Of a DNA stretch of 64,000 nucleotides, positions 1-8,827 are shown one piece after another. Origin of the DNA: Flavobacteriaceae bacterium (GTDB lineage: Bacteria; Bacteroidota; Bacteroidia; Flavobacteriales; Flavobacteriaceae); contig JANQKN010000014.1 in assembly GCA_028281065.1 (NCBI GenBank), positions 16,827-80,826 of the forward strand, in the 5' to 3' direction. Made by a program: the position numbers and the translations under genes. Positions within the stretch are counted from its first letter, which is position 1, and each line of letters starts with the position of its first letter. The notes below the pieces were generated by a model. The model made no database searches and was not told the origin of the DNA. It worked only from the letters and a program-made list of their open reading frames with translations.

Positions 1-639
1 GAACCTTTGGAAGAAAACATCGAGATCTGTAAAAGATACTTGGAGCGTATGTCCAAAATAGGCATGACCCTAGAGATCGAATTGGGGATTACCGGTGGCG
101 AAGAAGATGGCGTGGACAACACAGATGTGGATAGCTCTAAGTTATACACCCAACCCGAAGAAGTAGCTTATGCGTATGAAGAGCTTAAAAAGGTAAGTGA
201 CCAATTTACAATCGCAGCTGCTTTTGGTAACGTACACGGTGTTTACAAGCCTGGAAATGTAAAACTAACTCCAAAAATCCTTAAGAACTCCCAAGAATAT
301 GTTCAGGAAAAGTACGGAACAGGATACAACCCTATCGACTTTGTATTTCATGGGGGAAGCGGTTCTACCTTAGAAGAGATTAGGGAAGCCATTGGCTATG
401 GAGTGGTAAAGATGAATATCGATACTGATCTTCAGTTTGCTTTCAACGAAGGAGTTCGTGATTATATGGTCGGAAAAATAGATTATCTTAAAACCCAAAT
501 TGGGAATCCAGAAGGAGATGATGTTCCCAACAAGAAATATTACGATCCACGAAAGTGGCTACGCGAAGGGGAACTTACGTTCAAAAAACGTTTGATTCAA
601 GCTTTCGAAGACTTAAACAATGTTAACACACTTTCATAA
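1..639 (+). CDS. fbaA: Class II fructose-bisphosphate aldolase, 3' part
   Basis: Zinc-dependent aldolase of glycolysis and gluconeogenesis, cleaving or forming fructose 1,6-bisphosphate in the cytoplasm. The frame is open from base 1, so the 5' end is outside the window; about 212 residues remain of a family that is usually about 350 long. Visible landmarks are the EIELGITGGEEDG segment, the zinc-ligand region GNVHGVY, the second zinc histidine in FHGGSGS, and the substrate-binding KMNIDTDLQ segment. These place it in the class IIA (E. coli FbaA-like) branch. accD follows 27 bases downstream on the same strand, so the two are probably co-transcribed. The family call is firm; only the N-terminus cannot be checked. 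Confidence 0.96.
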   Translation, partial: EPLEENIEICKRYLERMSKIGMTLEIELGITGGEEDGVDNTDVDSSKLYTQPEEVAYAYEELKKVSDQFTIAAAFGNVHGVYKPGNVKLTPKILKNSQEYVQEKYGTGYNPIDFVFHGGSGSTLEEIREAIGYGVVKMNIDTDLQFAFNEGVRDYMVGKIDYLKTQIGNPEGDDVPNKKYYDPRKWLREGELTFKKRLIQAFEDLNNVNTLS

Positions 640-666
640 TACTAAGACTGACTAAATCCTCCTCAT

Positions 667-1533
667 ATGGCTTGGTTTAAAAGAACAAAAAAGGGAATTC
701 AAACCCCTACCGAAGAAAAGAAGGATGTACCTAAGGGACTTTGGTACAAATCCCCTACTGGAAAAATTGTCGATGCCGAAGAACTTGAGAAGAACTTCTA
801 TGTAAGTCCAGAAGACGGTTATCACGTTCGTATTGGTAGTAAAGAGTATTTCGAGATTCTTTTCGACGATAACGAATTTAAAGAATTGGATCCCAACCTC
901 ACTTCCAAAGACCCTTTAAAATTTGAAGACAGCAAAAAATATACAGACCGTCTAAAGGCGGCCCAAGAAAAAACAGGGCTTAAAGATGCTGTTAGAACGG
1001 CCGTGGGTAAATCCATGGGCAAAGACCTAGTGGTTGCCTGTATGGATTTCAGTTTCATTGGAGGTTCCATGGGAAGCGTTGTAGGGGAAAAAATTGCCCG
1101 TGCAGCAGGATATGCCCTAGACAACAAACTTCCTTTCCTAATGATTTCAAAAAGTGGTGGTGCCCGAATGATGGAAGCCGCCCTATCCTTAATGCAGTTG
1201 GCAAAAACAAGTGCCAAACTGGCTCAATTGGCCGAGGCAAAAATCCCGTACATTTCATTATGTACCGACCCTACTACAGGAGGAACAACAGCTTCCTTCG
1301 CTATGTTGGGTGATATCAACATCAGTGAGCCTGGAGCCCTTATCGGGTTTGCAGGGCCTAGGGTAGTACGCGACACTACGGGTAAAGAACTTCCCGAAGG
1401 TTTCCAAACTGCAGAGTTTGTATTAGATCACGGTTTCTTGGATTTTATAAGTCACCGAAAAGATCTAAAGCGAAAAATAAACCTCTATTTGGATCTTATA
1501 TTAAACCAACCCTTACGGGAAATCACGGCTTAA
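667..1533 (+). CDS. accD: Acetyl-CoA carboxylase carboxyltransferase subunit beta
   Basis: Beta subunit of the carboxyltransferase half of acetyl-CoA carboxylase, which moves the carboxyl group from biotin to acetyl-CoA to make malonyl-CoA for fatty-acid synthesis. The 288-residue protein has the crotonase-like core with [11 protein letters not shown] and the [16 protein letters not shown] and [13 protein letters not shown] segments. The N-terminal zinc-ribbon region is recognisable, but both cysteine pairs are gone: KSPTG at about 28-32 and YVSPEDGYH at about 45-53 stand where CPxC pairs occur in the E. coli protein. I recall this as usual in Flavobacteriia, so it is not a sign of decay. The start is the ATG 27 bases after fbaA. 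A convergent lipoprotein gene lies downstream, separated by a hairpin. Confidence 0.96.
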   Translation: MAWFKRTKKGIQTPTEEKKDVPKGLWYKSPTGKIVDAEELEKNFYVSPEDGYHVRIGSKEYFEILFDDNEFKELDPNLTSKDPLKFEDSKKYTDRLKAAQEKTGLKDAVRTAVGKSMGKDLVVACMDFSFIGGSMGSVVGEKIARAAGYALDNKLPFLMISKSGGARMMEAALSLMQLAKTSAKLAQLAEAKIPYISLCTDPTTGGTTASFAMLGDINISEPGALIGFAGPRVVRDTTGKELPEGFQTAEFVLDHGFLDFISHRKDLKRKINLYLDLILNQPLREITA

Positions 1534-1550
1534 TAGTACCAAATCAACAT

Positions 1551-1578
1551 AAAAAAATCGGCTCCTTTCGGAGCCGAT
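1551..1578 (-). terminator. Intrinsic terminator between convergent genes
   Basis: A 9-bp GC-rich stem (1557-1565 with 1570-1578, loop TTTC) is preceded on the plus strand by seven A, which become a T-run after the hairpin on the minus strand. It therefore best terminates the lipoprotein gene at 1607-2440. It may also help end accD, although no T-run follows on the plus strand. Confidence 0.85.
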
Positions 1579-1606
1579 CCCATTTACAAAAACCACCAAC
1601 TAACTA

Positions 1607-2440
1607 TTAATCTAAGATAATAGTATACGTTTCTCCATTCACGGTAAGGGTTGCAATATTGTCGCAAGTACCATCACCAAAGTCTAGGATTCCAGTTCCA
1701 TTGTTTCGGGTAATTTCTACCGTTCCACTAACAAAATGCGGGCAGGTCGCTTCCCTGCGTAGGGGTTCAATAACAATTGCATAGTGCGAAAACCCGGTAC
1801 TTACATCGATATCACGATTTCCTGTTACCAAGAATACATTGTCTTCCCAAGTACCACTTCCAACCCCTTCAATCCACTCGGAGACACGGGTACCATCCAG
1901 GGTAACGACTACGCCATTAGGAAGGGTTACTTCCAAATCGTGGTTAACGGTATGCTGTGGATTTCCACTGGCATTGTTCCGCTCCCTAAACAAAGAACCT
2001 CCCCCAGCAATAAACTTGTTATTGTAGGCAAAATTCTCCAGGTCGTAGGTAATGGTTACTGTACCCGCTTGCGATGGGTTGTAGGTAAGATACAGGATTC
2101 CCGATACGATATCCCCATTGGGAAGTTGGCAAGCCTGTCCAAAATTAAGGGTAACAAACTTTACTCCATTTTGCATGCTCACAGTAATGGTAACACAGCT
2201 GGAAAAATAGCTGGAATTCCTTCCTTCTTCCTCTTCCTGCTCTGCATAGGCGATATCCATTAAATTGAAAAGCCCATCCGAAGCGATCTCGGCTTCGGTG
2301 GTTTGTTCGGCATTCTCTGCAGTAATTGCTGCCGTTGCATTTTCTTCGTTGGTTTCTGTGTCATCCTGACTACAGGAGGTAAAAAGGATGCTGATTCCCA
2401 TAAGGAACAACGCTCCCGTTTTTAATACGTTCGTTTTCAT
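1607..2440 (-). CDS. Hypothetical secreted lipoprotein
   Basis: 277 residues with a lipoprotein signal peptide: basic start MKTNVLK, a hydrophobic segment and a lipobox ending LFTSC at about 19-23. After it comes an acidic, Asp/Glu/Thr-rich stretch (to about residue 75) of the kind that follows the acylated cysteine in exported Bacteroidota lipoproteins. The rest is rich in beta-type residues, with repeated phrases such as VTITYDLENF and GTVEITRNNGTGILDFGDG and four well-spaced cysteines. I do not recognise a catalytic family. It is a single gene, convergent with accD. The upstream region (2441-2534) separates it from the divergent rpsO promoter. Function unknown. Confidence 0.85.
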   Translation of the reverse strand: MKTNVLKTGALFLMGISILFTSCSQDDTETNEENATAAITAENAEQTTEAEIASDGLFNLMDIAYAEQEEEEGRNSSYFSSCVTITVSMQNGVKFVTLNFGQACQLPNGDIVSGILYLTYNPSQAGTVTITYDLENFAYNNKFIAGGGSLFRERNNASGNPQHTVNHDLEVTLPNGVVVTLDGTRVSEWIEGVGSGTWEDNVFLVTGNRDIDVSTGFSHYAIVIEPLRREATCPHFVSGTVEITRNNGTGILDFGDGTCDNIATLTVNGETYTIILD

Positions 2441-2534
2441 AGTGTTTGTATTTAAGAGTTTTACATCCTTATGACCCTATAAAAACAAAAGGGTTTAATC
2501 CCAACCCATAAAAATATTTTTTTCGGGCTAACCC

Positions 2535-2564
2535 TTTGCGAAACAATTAAAAAGGGTATCTTTG
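2535..2564 (+). promoter_or_regulatory. Bacteroidota-type promoter of rpsO
   Basis: TTTG at 2535-2538 and TATCTTTG at 2557-2564, separated by 18 bases, match the Bacteroidota primary-sigma consensus (TTTG, about 19 bases, TAnnTTTG). A start about 5-7 bases downstream would leave a leader of roughly 50 bases before the rpsO ATG at 2622, long enough for S15 autoregulation. Confidence 0.8.
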
Positions 2565-2621
2565 CACCCTGATTACGAGAAACGTAATTGTATACATAAA
2601 AATCATTTAAATAATATTGGC

Positions 2622-2891
2622 ATGTATTTATCACCTGAAAAAAAACAGGAAATTTTTGCAAAACACGGTAAAGGGAAAAACGATACCGGTTCTGCAGAAG
2701 GACAAATCGCTTTGTTCACTTACCGAATTGAACACCTAACCAAACACCTAAAAGACAACCACAAGGACTTCAACACAGAGCGTTCTTTGGTAAAACTAGT
2801 AGGTAAACGTCGTTCGCTTTTAAACTATCTAATGAAGAAAGACATCATGAGATACCGTGCGATCGTTAAGGAATTAGGATTGCGTAAATAA
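2622..2891 (+). CDS. rpsO: 30S ribosomal protein S15
   Basis: Primary 16S rRNA-binding protein of the small-subunit platform. The 89-residue product starting at the ATG at 2622 has the full family length and the hallmark segments NDTGSAEGQIALFTYRI, HLKDNHKDF, LVGKRRSLLNYL and YRAIVKELGLRK. The frame is open further upstream to a start at 2562, but that extension would begin at the -7 promoter element and has no S15 homology, so the internal ATG is chosen. The gene is followed by a strong terminator and then by pnp, the conserved rpsO-pnp order. Confidence 0.97.
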   Translation: MYLSPEKKQEIFAKHGKGKNDTGSAEGQIALFTYRIEHLTKHLKDNHKDFNTERSLVKLVGKRRSLLNYLMKKDIMRYRAIVKELGLRK

Positions 2892-2899
2892 GAAAAATC

Positions 2900-2925
2900 G
2901 AGGGGGCAGTTTGTCCCCTCTTTTT
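2900..2925 (+). terminator. Intrinsic terminator after rpsO
   Basis: Stem GAGGGG/CCCCTC (2900-2905 with 2915-2920) with a 9-base loop, followed directly by five T. It lies just after the rpsO stop codon and would limit read-through into pnp. Confidence 0.88.
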
Positions 2926-3070
2926 ATATTACCCAAGGGCTTAGCCCTAAGCATACTGAAAAAGCTACCCTCAGTTTTTCATTGGTCACACCACAACAAC
3001 ACAACTTACGGCCGAAAAACGGTCGCTGACCATTACGAATGCCCATATACAATGGGATAATGAAAAACAA

Positions 3071-5305
3071 ATGATACCACAAGTATTTAGAGAGGTCATA
3101 GACCTTGGTGACGGTAGGGAAATATCTATCGAAACCGGAAAATTAGCAAAGCAGGCCCACGGTTCTGTTGTTGTTCAATCTGGAAAATGTATGTTGCTTT
3201 GTACCGTAGTTTCCAATTACAAACAAAGCGATGTAGATTTTCTACCCCTAACGGTAGATTATCGTGAAAAATTTGCCGCTTCTGGTCGCTATCCAGGAGG
3301 TTTCTTTAAAAGAGAAGCTCGTCCTAGTGACGGAGAAGTATTAACTATGCGTTTGGTGGACCGTGTATTGCGCCCCCTTTTTCCTAAGGATTACCACAGT
3401 GAGACACAAGTGATGATTCAGTTAATGTCCCACGACGAAGACGTAATGCCAGATGCTATGGCTGGATTGGCAGCTTCTGCAGCCATCCAACTTTCGGATT
3501 TCCCTTTTGAATGTGCTATTTCCGAAGTCCGTGTAGGACGTATTAACGGAGAATTCATCATCAACCCTTCCAGAGCGCAATTGGACGAAAGTGACATCGA
3601 CATGGTGATCGGTGCTTCCCAAGACAGCGTAATGATGGTAGAAGGTGAAATGGACGAGATTTCTGAAGAAGAAATGACCGAAGCCATCAAATTTGCGCAT
3701 GAAGCCATTAAGGTACAATGTGCTGCTCAGATTCGTTTGGCAGAAGCCTTCGGTAAGAAGGAAGTTCGTGAATACGAAGGAGAAAGAGAAGACGAAGACC
3801 TTCAGAAAAAAATCCACGACATGGCATACGACAAAGTATATGCCGTAGCCAAGCAAGGATCTTCCAAAAAAGAAAGGGGTATGGCCTTTTCAGAAATCAA
3901 GGAAGAAATCCTAGCTTCTTTTACCGAAGAAGAATTGGAAGATATTGGAGACTTGGTTTCCAAATACTACAACAAAGCCGAAAAAGAAGCCGTTCGCGAT
4001 CTTACCCTTAACGAAGGACTTCGATTGGACGGTAGAAAAACCGACGAAATCCGTCCTATCTGGTGTGAAGTAGATTACCTTCCATCCACGCACGGATCAT
4101 CCATCTTTACCCGTGGGGAAACCCAAGCTTTGGCAACCGTAACCTTGGGAACTTCCCGTGAAGCCAACGTAATCGACATGCCATCTTACGAAGGTGAAGA
4201 GACTTTCTACCTTCACTACAACTTCCCTCCTTTCTCGACCGGGGAAGCACGCCCTATTAGAGGAACGTCCCGTCGTGAGGTTGGACACGGTAACCTGGCA
4301 CAACGTGCTTTAAAAGGAATGGTTCCAGACGATTGCCCTTATACCGTTCGTGTAGTAAGTGAAGTATTGGAATCCAACGGTTCCTCTTCCATGGCAACCG
4401 TATGTAGTGGAACCATGGCATTGATGGATGCCGGGGTTCAATTAAAGAAGCCCGTTTCTGGAATCGCCATGGGATTGATTTCTGATGGTGACAGTGGCAA
4501 ATATGCTGTATTGAGTGATATCCTAGGGGACGAAGATCACTTAGGGGATATGGACTTTAAAGTAACGGGTACTGCCGATGGTATTACGGCTTGCCAGATG
4601 GACATTAAGATCAAGGGACTTAGCTATGAGATCTTGATCAATGCATTGAACCAAGCCCGTGACGGACGTCTTCATATTTTGGAGAAATTAACCGACACCA
4701 TTGCTACACCTAACCCAGATGTAAAACCACATGCTCCAAAAATGGTTACTACTACCATTGCAAACGAGTACATTGGTGCCCTTATTGGTCCTGGAGGAAA
4801 AGTGATCCAAGAGCTTCAGAAAGAAACCAAAACCACAATCGTTATCAACGAAGACCCAGTTACCGAAGAAGGAATTGTAGAGATTCTTGGTACAGATCAG
4901 GCGGGTATCGACGCGGTATTGGCTAAGATCGACTCCATCACCTTTAAACCTGAGGTGGGAAGTGTGTATGAAGTAAAAGTGATTAAGATTTTGGATTTTG
5001 GCGCTGTTGTTGAATACGTAGATGCTCCAGGAAACGAAACCTTATTGCACGTTTCTGAATTGGCTTGGGAACGCACCGAAAATGTAACCGATGTGGTAAA
5101 CATTGGCGACGTGATCGATGTGAAGTATTTCGGGATCGATTCCCGAACCCGAAAGGAAAAGGTTTCCCGAAAGGCAATTTTGCCAAAGCCTGAAGGGTAT
5201 CAAGACCGCCCAAAACGTGACGGAAACCGAAGCGGTGGAAATCATAGAGGACGTGACAACAGAAATCGCGACAACAGAAACCGCGACCACAAAAAGAAAG
5301 ACTAA
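3071..5305 (+). CDS. pnp: Polyribonucleotide nucleotidyltransferase (PNPase)
   Basis: Phosphorolytic 3'-to-5' exoribonuclease of mRNA decay, a homotrimer. The 744 residues show the full family order: first RNase PH domain (about 10-145, with [14 protein letters not shown]), alpha-helical domain (about 240-320), second RNase PH domain (about 320-460, with [10 protein letters not shown]), KH domain ([16 protein letters not shown], about 565-580), S1 domain (about 622-692), and a basic C-terminal tail rich in Arg, Asn and Asp with NRD repeats. The tail resembles a low-complexity RNA-binding extension. The start is the ATG giving [16 protein letters not shown]. The 179-base rpsO-pnp gap holds a terminator and short inverted repeats, so pnp may also have its own promoter. 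A terminator follows. Confidence 0.97.
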   Translation: MIPQVFREVIDLGDGREISIETGKLAKQAHGSVVVQSGKCMLLCTVVSNYKQSDVDFLPLTVDYREKFAASGRYPGGFFKREARPSDGEVLTMRLVDRVLRPLFPKDYHSETQVMIQLMSHDEDVMPDAMAGLAASAAIQLSDFPFECAISEVRVGRINGEFIINPSRAQLDESDIDMVIGASQDSVMMVEGEMDEISEEEMTEAIKFAHEAIKVQCAAQIRLAEAFGKKEVREYEGEREDEDLQKKIHDMAYDKVYAVAKQGSSKKERGMAFSEIKEEILASFTEEELEDIGDLVSKYYNKAEKEAVRDLTLNEGLRLDGRKTDEIRPIWCEVDYLPSTHGSSIFTRGETQALATVTLGTSREANVIDMPSYEGEETFYLHYNFPPFSTGEARPIRGTSRREVGHGNLAQRALKGMVPDDCPYTVRVVSEVLESNGSSSMATVCSGTMALMDAGVQLKKPVSGIAMGLISDGDSGKYAVLSDILGDEDHLGDMDFKVTGTADGITACQMDIKIKGLSYEILINALNQARDGRLHILEKLTDTIATPNPDVKPHAPKMVTTTIANEYIGALIGPGGKVIQELQKETKTTIVINEDPVTEEGIVEILGTDQAGIDAVLAKIDSITFKPEVGSVYEVKVIKILDFGAVVEYVDAPGNETLLHVSELAWERTENVTDVVNIGDVIDVKYFGIDSRTRKEKVSRKAILPKPEGYQDRPKRDGNRSGGNHRGRDNRNRDNRNRDHKKKD

Positions 5306-5328
5306 ACGACTTTCCTAGATAACAAAAA

Positions 5329-5354
5329 GCCTTCCCTTTCGGAAGGCTTTTTTT
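5329..5354 (+). terminator. Intrinsic terminator after pnp
   Basis: Stem GCCTTCC/GGAAGGC (5329-5335 with 5341-5347), loop CTTTC, then seven T at 5348-5354. The upstream A-run extends the stem. A potential ATG begins immediately after the T-run, which bears on the start of the next gene. Confidence 0.92.
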
Positions 5355-6005
5355 ATGCTCACAATCAAGATATTACTACTTTTTTTCTTAGCTCACGCAA
5401 CTTTTTACTTTCTTACAGACTATATAATAGAAATTTCACAAAACAAGTTTTTGCACTTGGAGCTCAAAGAATTAATTAAAAAGGCCAAAAAGAACAGCAG
5501 GGAGGCGCAAGGAGAACTGTTCAGAAGATACAAAGACAAGATTTATTTTTTGTCGTTGAAGTATTGCCGTAATCAAGAAGATGCCGAAGACAATTTGCAA
5601 GATGCTTTTGTTACTATTTTTTCTAAGATTCAAGACTATAAAGGAAAAGGTTCTTTTGAAGGGTGGATGAAACGTATCGCGATATACAAAGCCATAGACC
5701 GATACAAAAACCAGAAAGAAATACCCTTTCCCGAATTGCGCGATACAACGGTTACCGACACCCATGTGGAAAGTGACCTACTGAACATTCCCTTGAACAC
5801 CCTGTTGCAATGCATCCAAGAGCTACCGGATCGGTATAGGATGGTGTTCAACTTGTACCAAATGGACAACTATTCGCATAAAGAAATCGCAGCGTTGTTG
5901 TCCATTACAGAAAGCACATCAAAATCGAATTACCATAGAGCCAAATTGATTTTGAAAGAACAATTAAGCCCAGAGCTAACAAAAACCCCAATAGCTAAGT
6001 CATGA
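5355..6005 (+). CDS. ECF-type RNA polymerase sigma factor
   Basis: Alternative sigma-70 family factor of the extracytoplasmic-function type. Region 2 is seen in FRRYKDKIYFLSLKYC, NQEDAEDNLQDAFVTIF and GSFEGWMKRIAIYKAIDRY; region 4 in LPDRYRMVFNLYQMDNYSHKEIAALLSI and the following helix STSKSNYHRAKLIL. The only ATG is at 5355, directly after the pnp terminator T-run, and it adds an unlikely hydrophobic leader (LLLFFLAHATFYFLTDY). TTG at 5451 or 5457 gives a more family-like N-terminus (ELKELIKKAKK), so the true start may be there. The stop overlaps the start of the next gene in ATGA (6002-6005), which suggests translational coupling to its regulator. Confidence 0.88.
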   Translation: MLTIKILLLFFLAHATFYFLTDYIIEISQNKFLHLELKELIKKAKKNSREAQGELFRRYKDKIYFLSLKYCRNQEDAEDNLQDAFVTIFSKIQDYKGKGSFEGWMKRIAIYKAIDRYKNQKEIPFPELRDTTVTDTHVESDLLNIPLNTLLQCIQELPDRYRMVFNLYQMDNYSHKEIAALLSITESTSKSNYHRAKLILKEQLSPELTKTPIAKS

Positions 6006-7585
6006 ACACAAAAAAAGACATAGGAAAAATAATCTCGGAGCGATTGGAAGAGGCTTCCTTCGTCGCAGACGAAAAACAATGGACCGCCATTGTACAGCGT
6101 CTGGATGAAAAGAAAAGAAAAAGACGTTTCTTATTCGCCTTGTTGCTCCTTCTTACGGGTACTTTGGGATTCCTGTTGTTCTCTCCATTTTCAGATAGAC
6201 AGGATGAAACAAAAATTGGCAATGAAGAGACCGTGAATACCCAAAACACCCCAACGGAAAATATACAAGAAAACAATACAGACCACGCTACTACTACACT
6301 AAATAAAGTAAACCCATCTGAAAAAAGGAATGTGTTGGGACTAGACAGCATCAACAAAAACGTCCCTAACATTCAGGGAGATACCCCACAAACAGAGTCT
6401 TCGACAGAAACAAATGAAGGCAATAGCATAATTGCAGAAACTCCGCTGGAAAAAAAAGGAAACCAACAAAACAATTTGGTTACTAGTTCAGCTTTAAAAA
6501 ACAAGAATACTACCAAGGTCGTAGACAAGACAAATGCATCAAAACCAATACCTAAAAAGAATACGAGCTTCGATACTGGAGCTACTCAAAAAACGTCGTA
6601 TTACTACTACAACAGTGCCGACAATACAACATTGGAAACGGAAAACAAAAAGGTGATAGACAGTATTCTTTCTAACCCTAAAACCGGTGTTACAAAAGAT
6701 GATAGTAATAATGGAAACAATTCTAATGGGATAGACGACCTTCAACTTCAGAAGGATACTGATGCGGCAGATCAAGCTCAATATACGCTCGATTCAAAAA
6801 CGGGGGAATCTGACTATAATTCAGAAAAAACAGAGGTTCAGGATAGTTTAAAGACCAAGGGAGTTAAGTTCAAGGAGGATGATAAGGAAGCGATTTCCGA
6901 TTCTTTATCAATACAAGAAGAAGAGGAAACAAAATCCCGTTGGGGAATCCGTGCCATTGGAGCACCCACTTACTATAGTGTACCCCACAACGGATCCATT
7001 TTTGGGAGAAGTGTAGAGGTTACCTCTTCCGAAGGGCAATTCACTTTTAACTATGGAGCAGAGGTTAATTTCGAATTCAACAAAAAAATGTCGATAAGCT
7101 TAGGTGCACTAAGAACCAAATTGACGAATACAAGTAATGCAATACACTCTTTCAATGTAGTAACCGACACACTTACCACTATCGAGTCCGTTGCTGTAAG
7201 GCTAAAGCAAGACATAGAATACATTGAGGTTCCCCTTACATTAGATTATACCTTTTTAGGTAAGGAAAAGCTTGGGGTAAAGGCCTTAGGGGGATTCAGC
7301 ACCTATTTTTTGACCAACAATGATATTACCATCGAAGATATAGGCGAAACACCCACACCATTCAATCCAACAGAAAACCTATCCCGTATAAACCTAAGCC
7401 TTAACATAGGGATTGGATTCTATGGCGCATTAGCAGACAATCTCTATTTCGAATTTAGACCCCTATACAAATACCATATAAACACCTACCAGACAAGTTC
7501 CCGAAACACGAGTTATTCCTTTGGGCTTAATTTCGGGCTCCGCTATGTGTTCGATAAAAAAAAGAAAGAAATACCGAAGGGTTAA
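6002..7585 (+). CDS. Probable dual-membrane-spanning anti-sigma factor with outer-membrane barrel
   Basis: 527 residues in three parts. Residues 1-41 are a charged cytoplasmic segment. Residues about 42-60 (RRFLFALLLLLTGTLGFLLF) form one inner-membrane helix. A periplasmic linker of about 250 residues rich in Asn, Thr, Glu and Lys follows. The last 200 residues or so are a beta-rich outer-membrane barrel-like domain (RWGIRAIGAPTYYS, LKALGGFSTYF-type strands, final FGLNFGLRYVF ending near the C-terminus with an aromatic). No signal peptide is cleavable. It overlaps the sigma gene by four bases. This matches the layout of dual membrane-spanning anti-sigma factors reported from Bacteroides. Anti-sigma activity is inferred from context and architecture, not from a recognised anti-sigma domain. 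Confidence 0.8.
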   Translation: MNTKKDIGKIISERLEEASFVADEKQWTAIVQRLDEKKRKRRFLFALLLLLTGTLGFLLFSPFSDRQDETKIGNEETVNTQNTPTENIQENNTDHATTTLNKVNPSEKRNVLGLDSINKNVPNIQGDTPQTESSTETNEGNSIIAETPLEKKGNQQNNLVTSSALKNKNTTKVVDKTNASKPIPKKNTSFDTGATQKTSYYYYNSADNTTLETENKKVIDSILSNPKTGVTKDDSNNGNNSNGIDDLQLQKDTDAADQAQYTLDSKTGESDYNSEKTEVQDSLKTKGVKFKEDDKEAISDSLSIQEEEETKSRWGIRAIGAPTYYSVPHNGSIFGRSVEVTSSEGQFTFNYGAEVNFEFNKKMSISLGALRTKLTNTSNAIHSFNVVTDTLTTIESVAVRLKQDIEYIEVPLTLDYTFLGKEKLGVKALGGFSTYFLTNNDITIEDIGETPTPFNPTENLSRINLSLNIGIGFYGALADNLYFEFRPLYKYHINTYQTSSRNTSYSFGLNFGLRYVFDKKKKEIPKG

Positions 7586-7697
7586 ATTCTCTTTTGAATA
7601 GAAGAAGGTATTTATCGCAATTCAAGTTTTAAGACTCCTTTTTCTTTCAATAGAGGCCGTTAAACCTTAGATTTAAATTAAAAAAAGATCAACATCT

Positions 7698-8762
7698 ATG
7701 AAAAAGTTAGCACTAACATCCTTGGCATTGCTATGCCTAATTTTAACGAGCTGTGAAAACGAACCCATTGGGGAAACCATCATTAACCGGGATACCTTCG
7801 AGGTAGATTCCGAGCTCTACGCCCTTTTGGAACGCACCCCTGGAGATGCAGCCGAAGACCCTTTGGAATGCATCGATTTTAACTACGCCTTTGTCATTTT
7901 CATTTTCGATGAAAACCTGGAATACATAGAACCCATATCCATCCAGGACAATGAACAGTTTATAGGCTTGCTTAACGCCATGCCCGACAACTATTCCATA
8001 AGTATTAGTTACCCCATAAAAGGAACACAAAGCAATGGAGAATTGTTGGAAATAAACAATAACGACGAGCTAAAGGAAGCTTTGGAAGCCTGTGAAAAAG
8101 ACGAAGAGCTACGCAATTGCAACGGTACCTTTAGATCCTGCTATTGGCAGATCGACGAATGGGAAGGCTATGAAAATGGTTATGAAGGCTTGTATATTGC
8201 CGTAAACGATCACGATTTATTACAACTTCATGTAGGCACCAAAATCTACTTTGGTTCCTGGGTTACTTTCCATATCGGTGACGAACTGCACATGAATGTT
8301 AGTTTTATTACCGAAGAGGAAAATGAGGTAGGTAGCTTCTGGAACAACGACTGGAGGGTCATTTCATTAAGCGATAATCTTATTGAACTGGAAAATGGTC
8401 CCCGTAGAGTGAGGATCATACAGAATTGCGACTGGAGCTGTGAGACACAAGTATATCAAGTATGTGAACAAGATGGGACTCCCGGCGAGGCTTTGTTAAA
8501 CCTATACGATTACAGCCTCTGTACCGAAATACCTACAACACACGATAGGTCCAGCTCTCTTTTGCTTTCCTATTTTGAAACCGAACAGGATGCCATAGAT
8601 GATGTTAACGAAGTAGAACCTGCGGAATACACCAATGTATCCAATCCGCAGACCATTTATTTCCGGATAGAAACCATAGAGGAAGAAGAACTCTTGGGAA
8701 TCGAGTCTTTCGATATAGAAGCCATTCCATGCGATCCATTATCGCAAGGAAATAATAAGTAA
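7698..8762 (+). CDS. Hypothetical lipoprotein of the sigma/anti-sigma locus
   Basis: 354 residues with a lipoprotein signal (MKKLALTSLALLCLILTSC, acylated Cys at about 19). The mature part is acidic, with many Glu/Asp and cysteine-containing phrases (LECIDFNYAFVIFIF, CNGTFRSCYWQIDEWEG, QNCDWSCETQVYQVCEQDG), which suggests disulfide-stabilised beta domains at the cell surface. I recognise no enzyme family. It lies 112 bases after the barrel/anti-sigma gene in the same orientation and could be a target of that sigma factor. A 13-bp bidirectional terminator follows. Confidence 0.82.
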   Translation: MKKLALTSLALLCLILTSCENEPIGETIINRDTFEVDSELYALLERTPGDAAEDPLECIDFNYAFVIFIFDENLEYIEPISIQDNEQFIGLLNAMPDNYSISISYPIKGTQSNGELLEINNNDELKEALEACEKDEELRNCNGTFRSCYWQIDEWEGYENGYEGLYIAVNDHDLLQLHVGTKIYFGSWVTFHIGDELHMNVSFITEEENEVGSFWNNDWRVISLSDNLIELENGPRRVRIIQNCDWSCETQVYQVCEQDGTPGEALLNLYDYSLCTEIPTTHDRSSSLLLSYFETEQDAIDDVNEVEPAEYTNVSNPQTIYFRIETIEEEELLGIESFDIEAIPCDPLSQGNNK

Positions 8763-8769
8763 GCATATA

Positions 8770-8802
8770 AAAAGGGCTTGTAGTATGGTTACAAGCCCTT
8801 TT
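8770..8802. terminator. Bidirectional intrinsic terminator
   Basis: Perfect 13-bp stem (8770-8782 with 8790-8802), loop GTATGGT. The stem starts with four A and ends with four T, so it works on both strands between the convergent genes ending at 8762 and 8828. Confidence 0.92.
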
Positions 8803-8827
8803 ATCCTCTTTTTTTATCCTAGCAAAG

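Noticed and set aside
822..1258. Minus-strand open frames inside accD
   Set aside because: They lie antisense to a clear, full-length accD and have no family features; they are shadows of its codon pattern.
2562..2621. Twenty-codon N-terminal extension of rpsO
   Set aside because: It begins within the -7 promoter element and has no S15 similarity; the ATG at 2622 gives the normal 89-residue protein.
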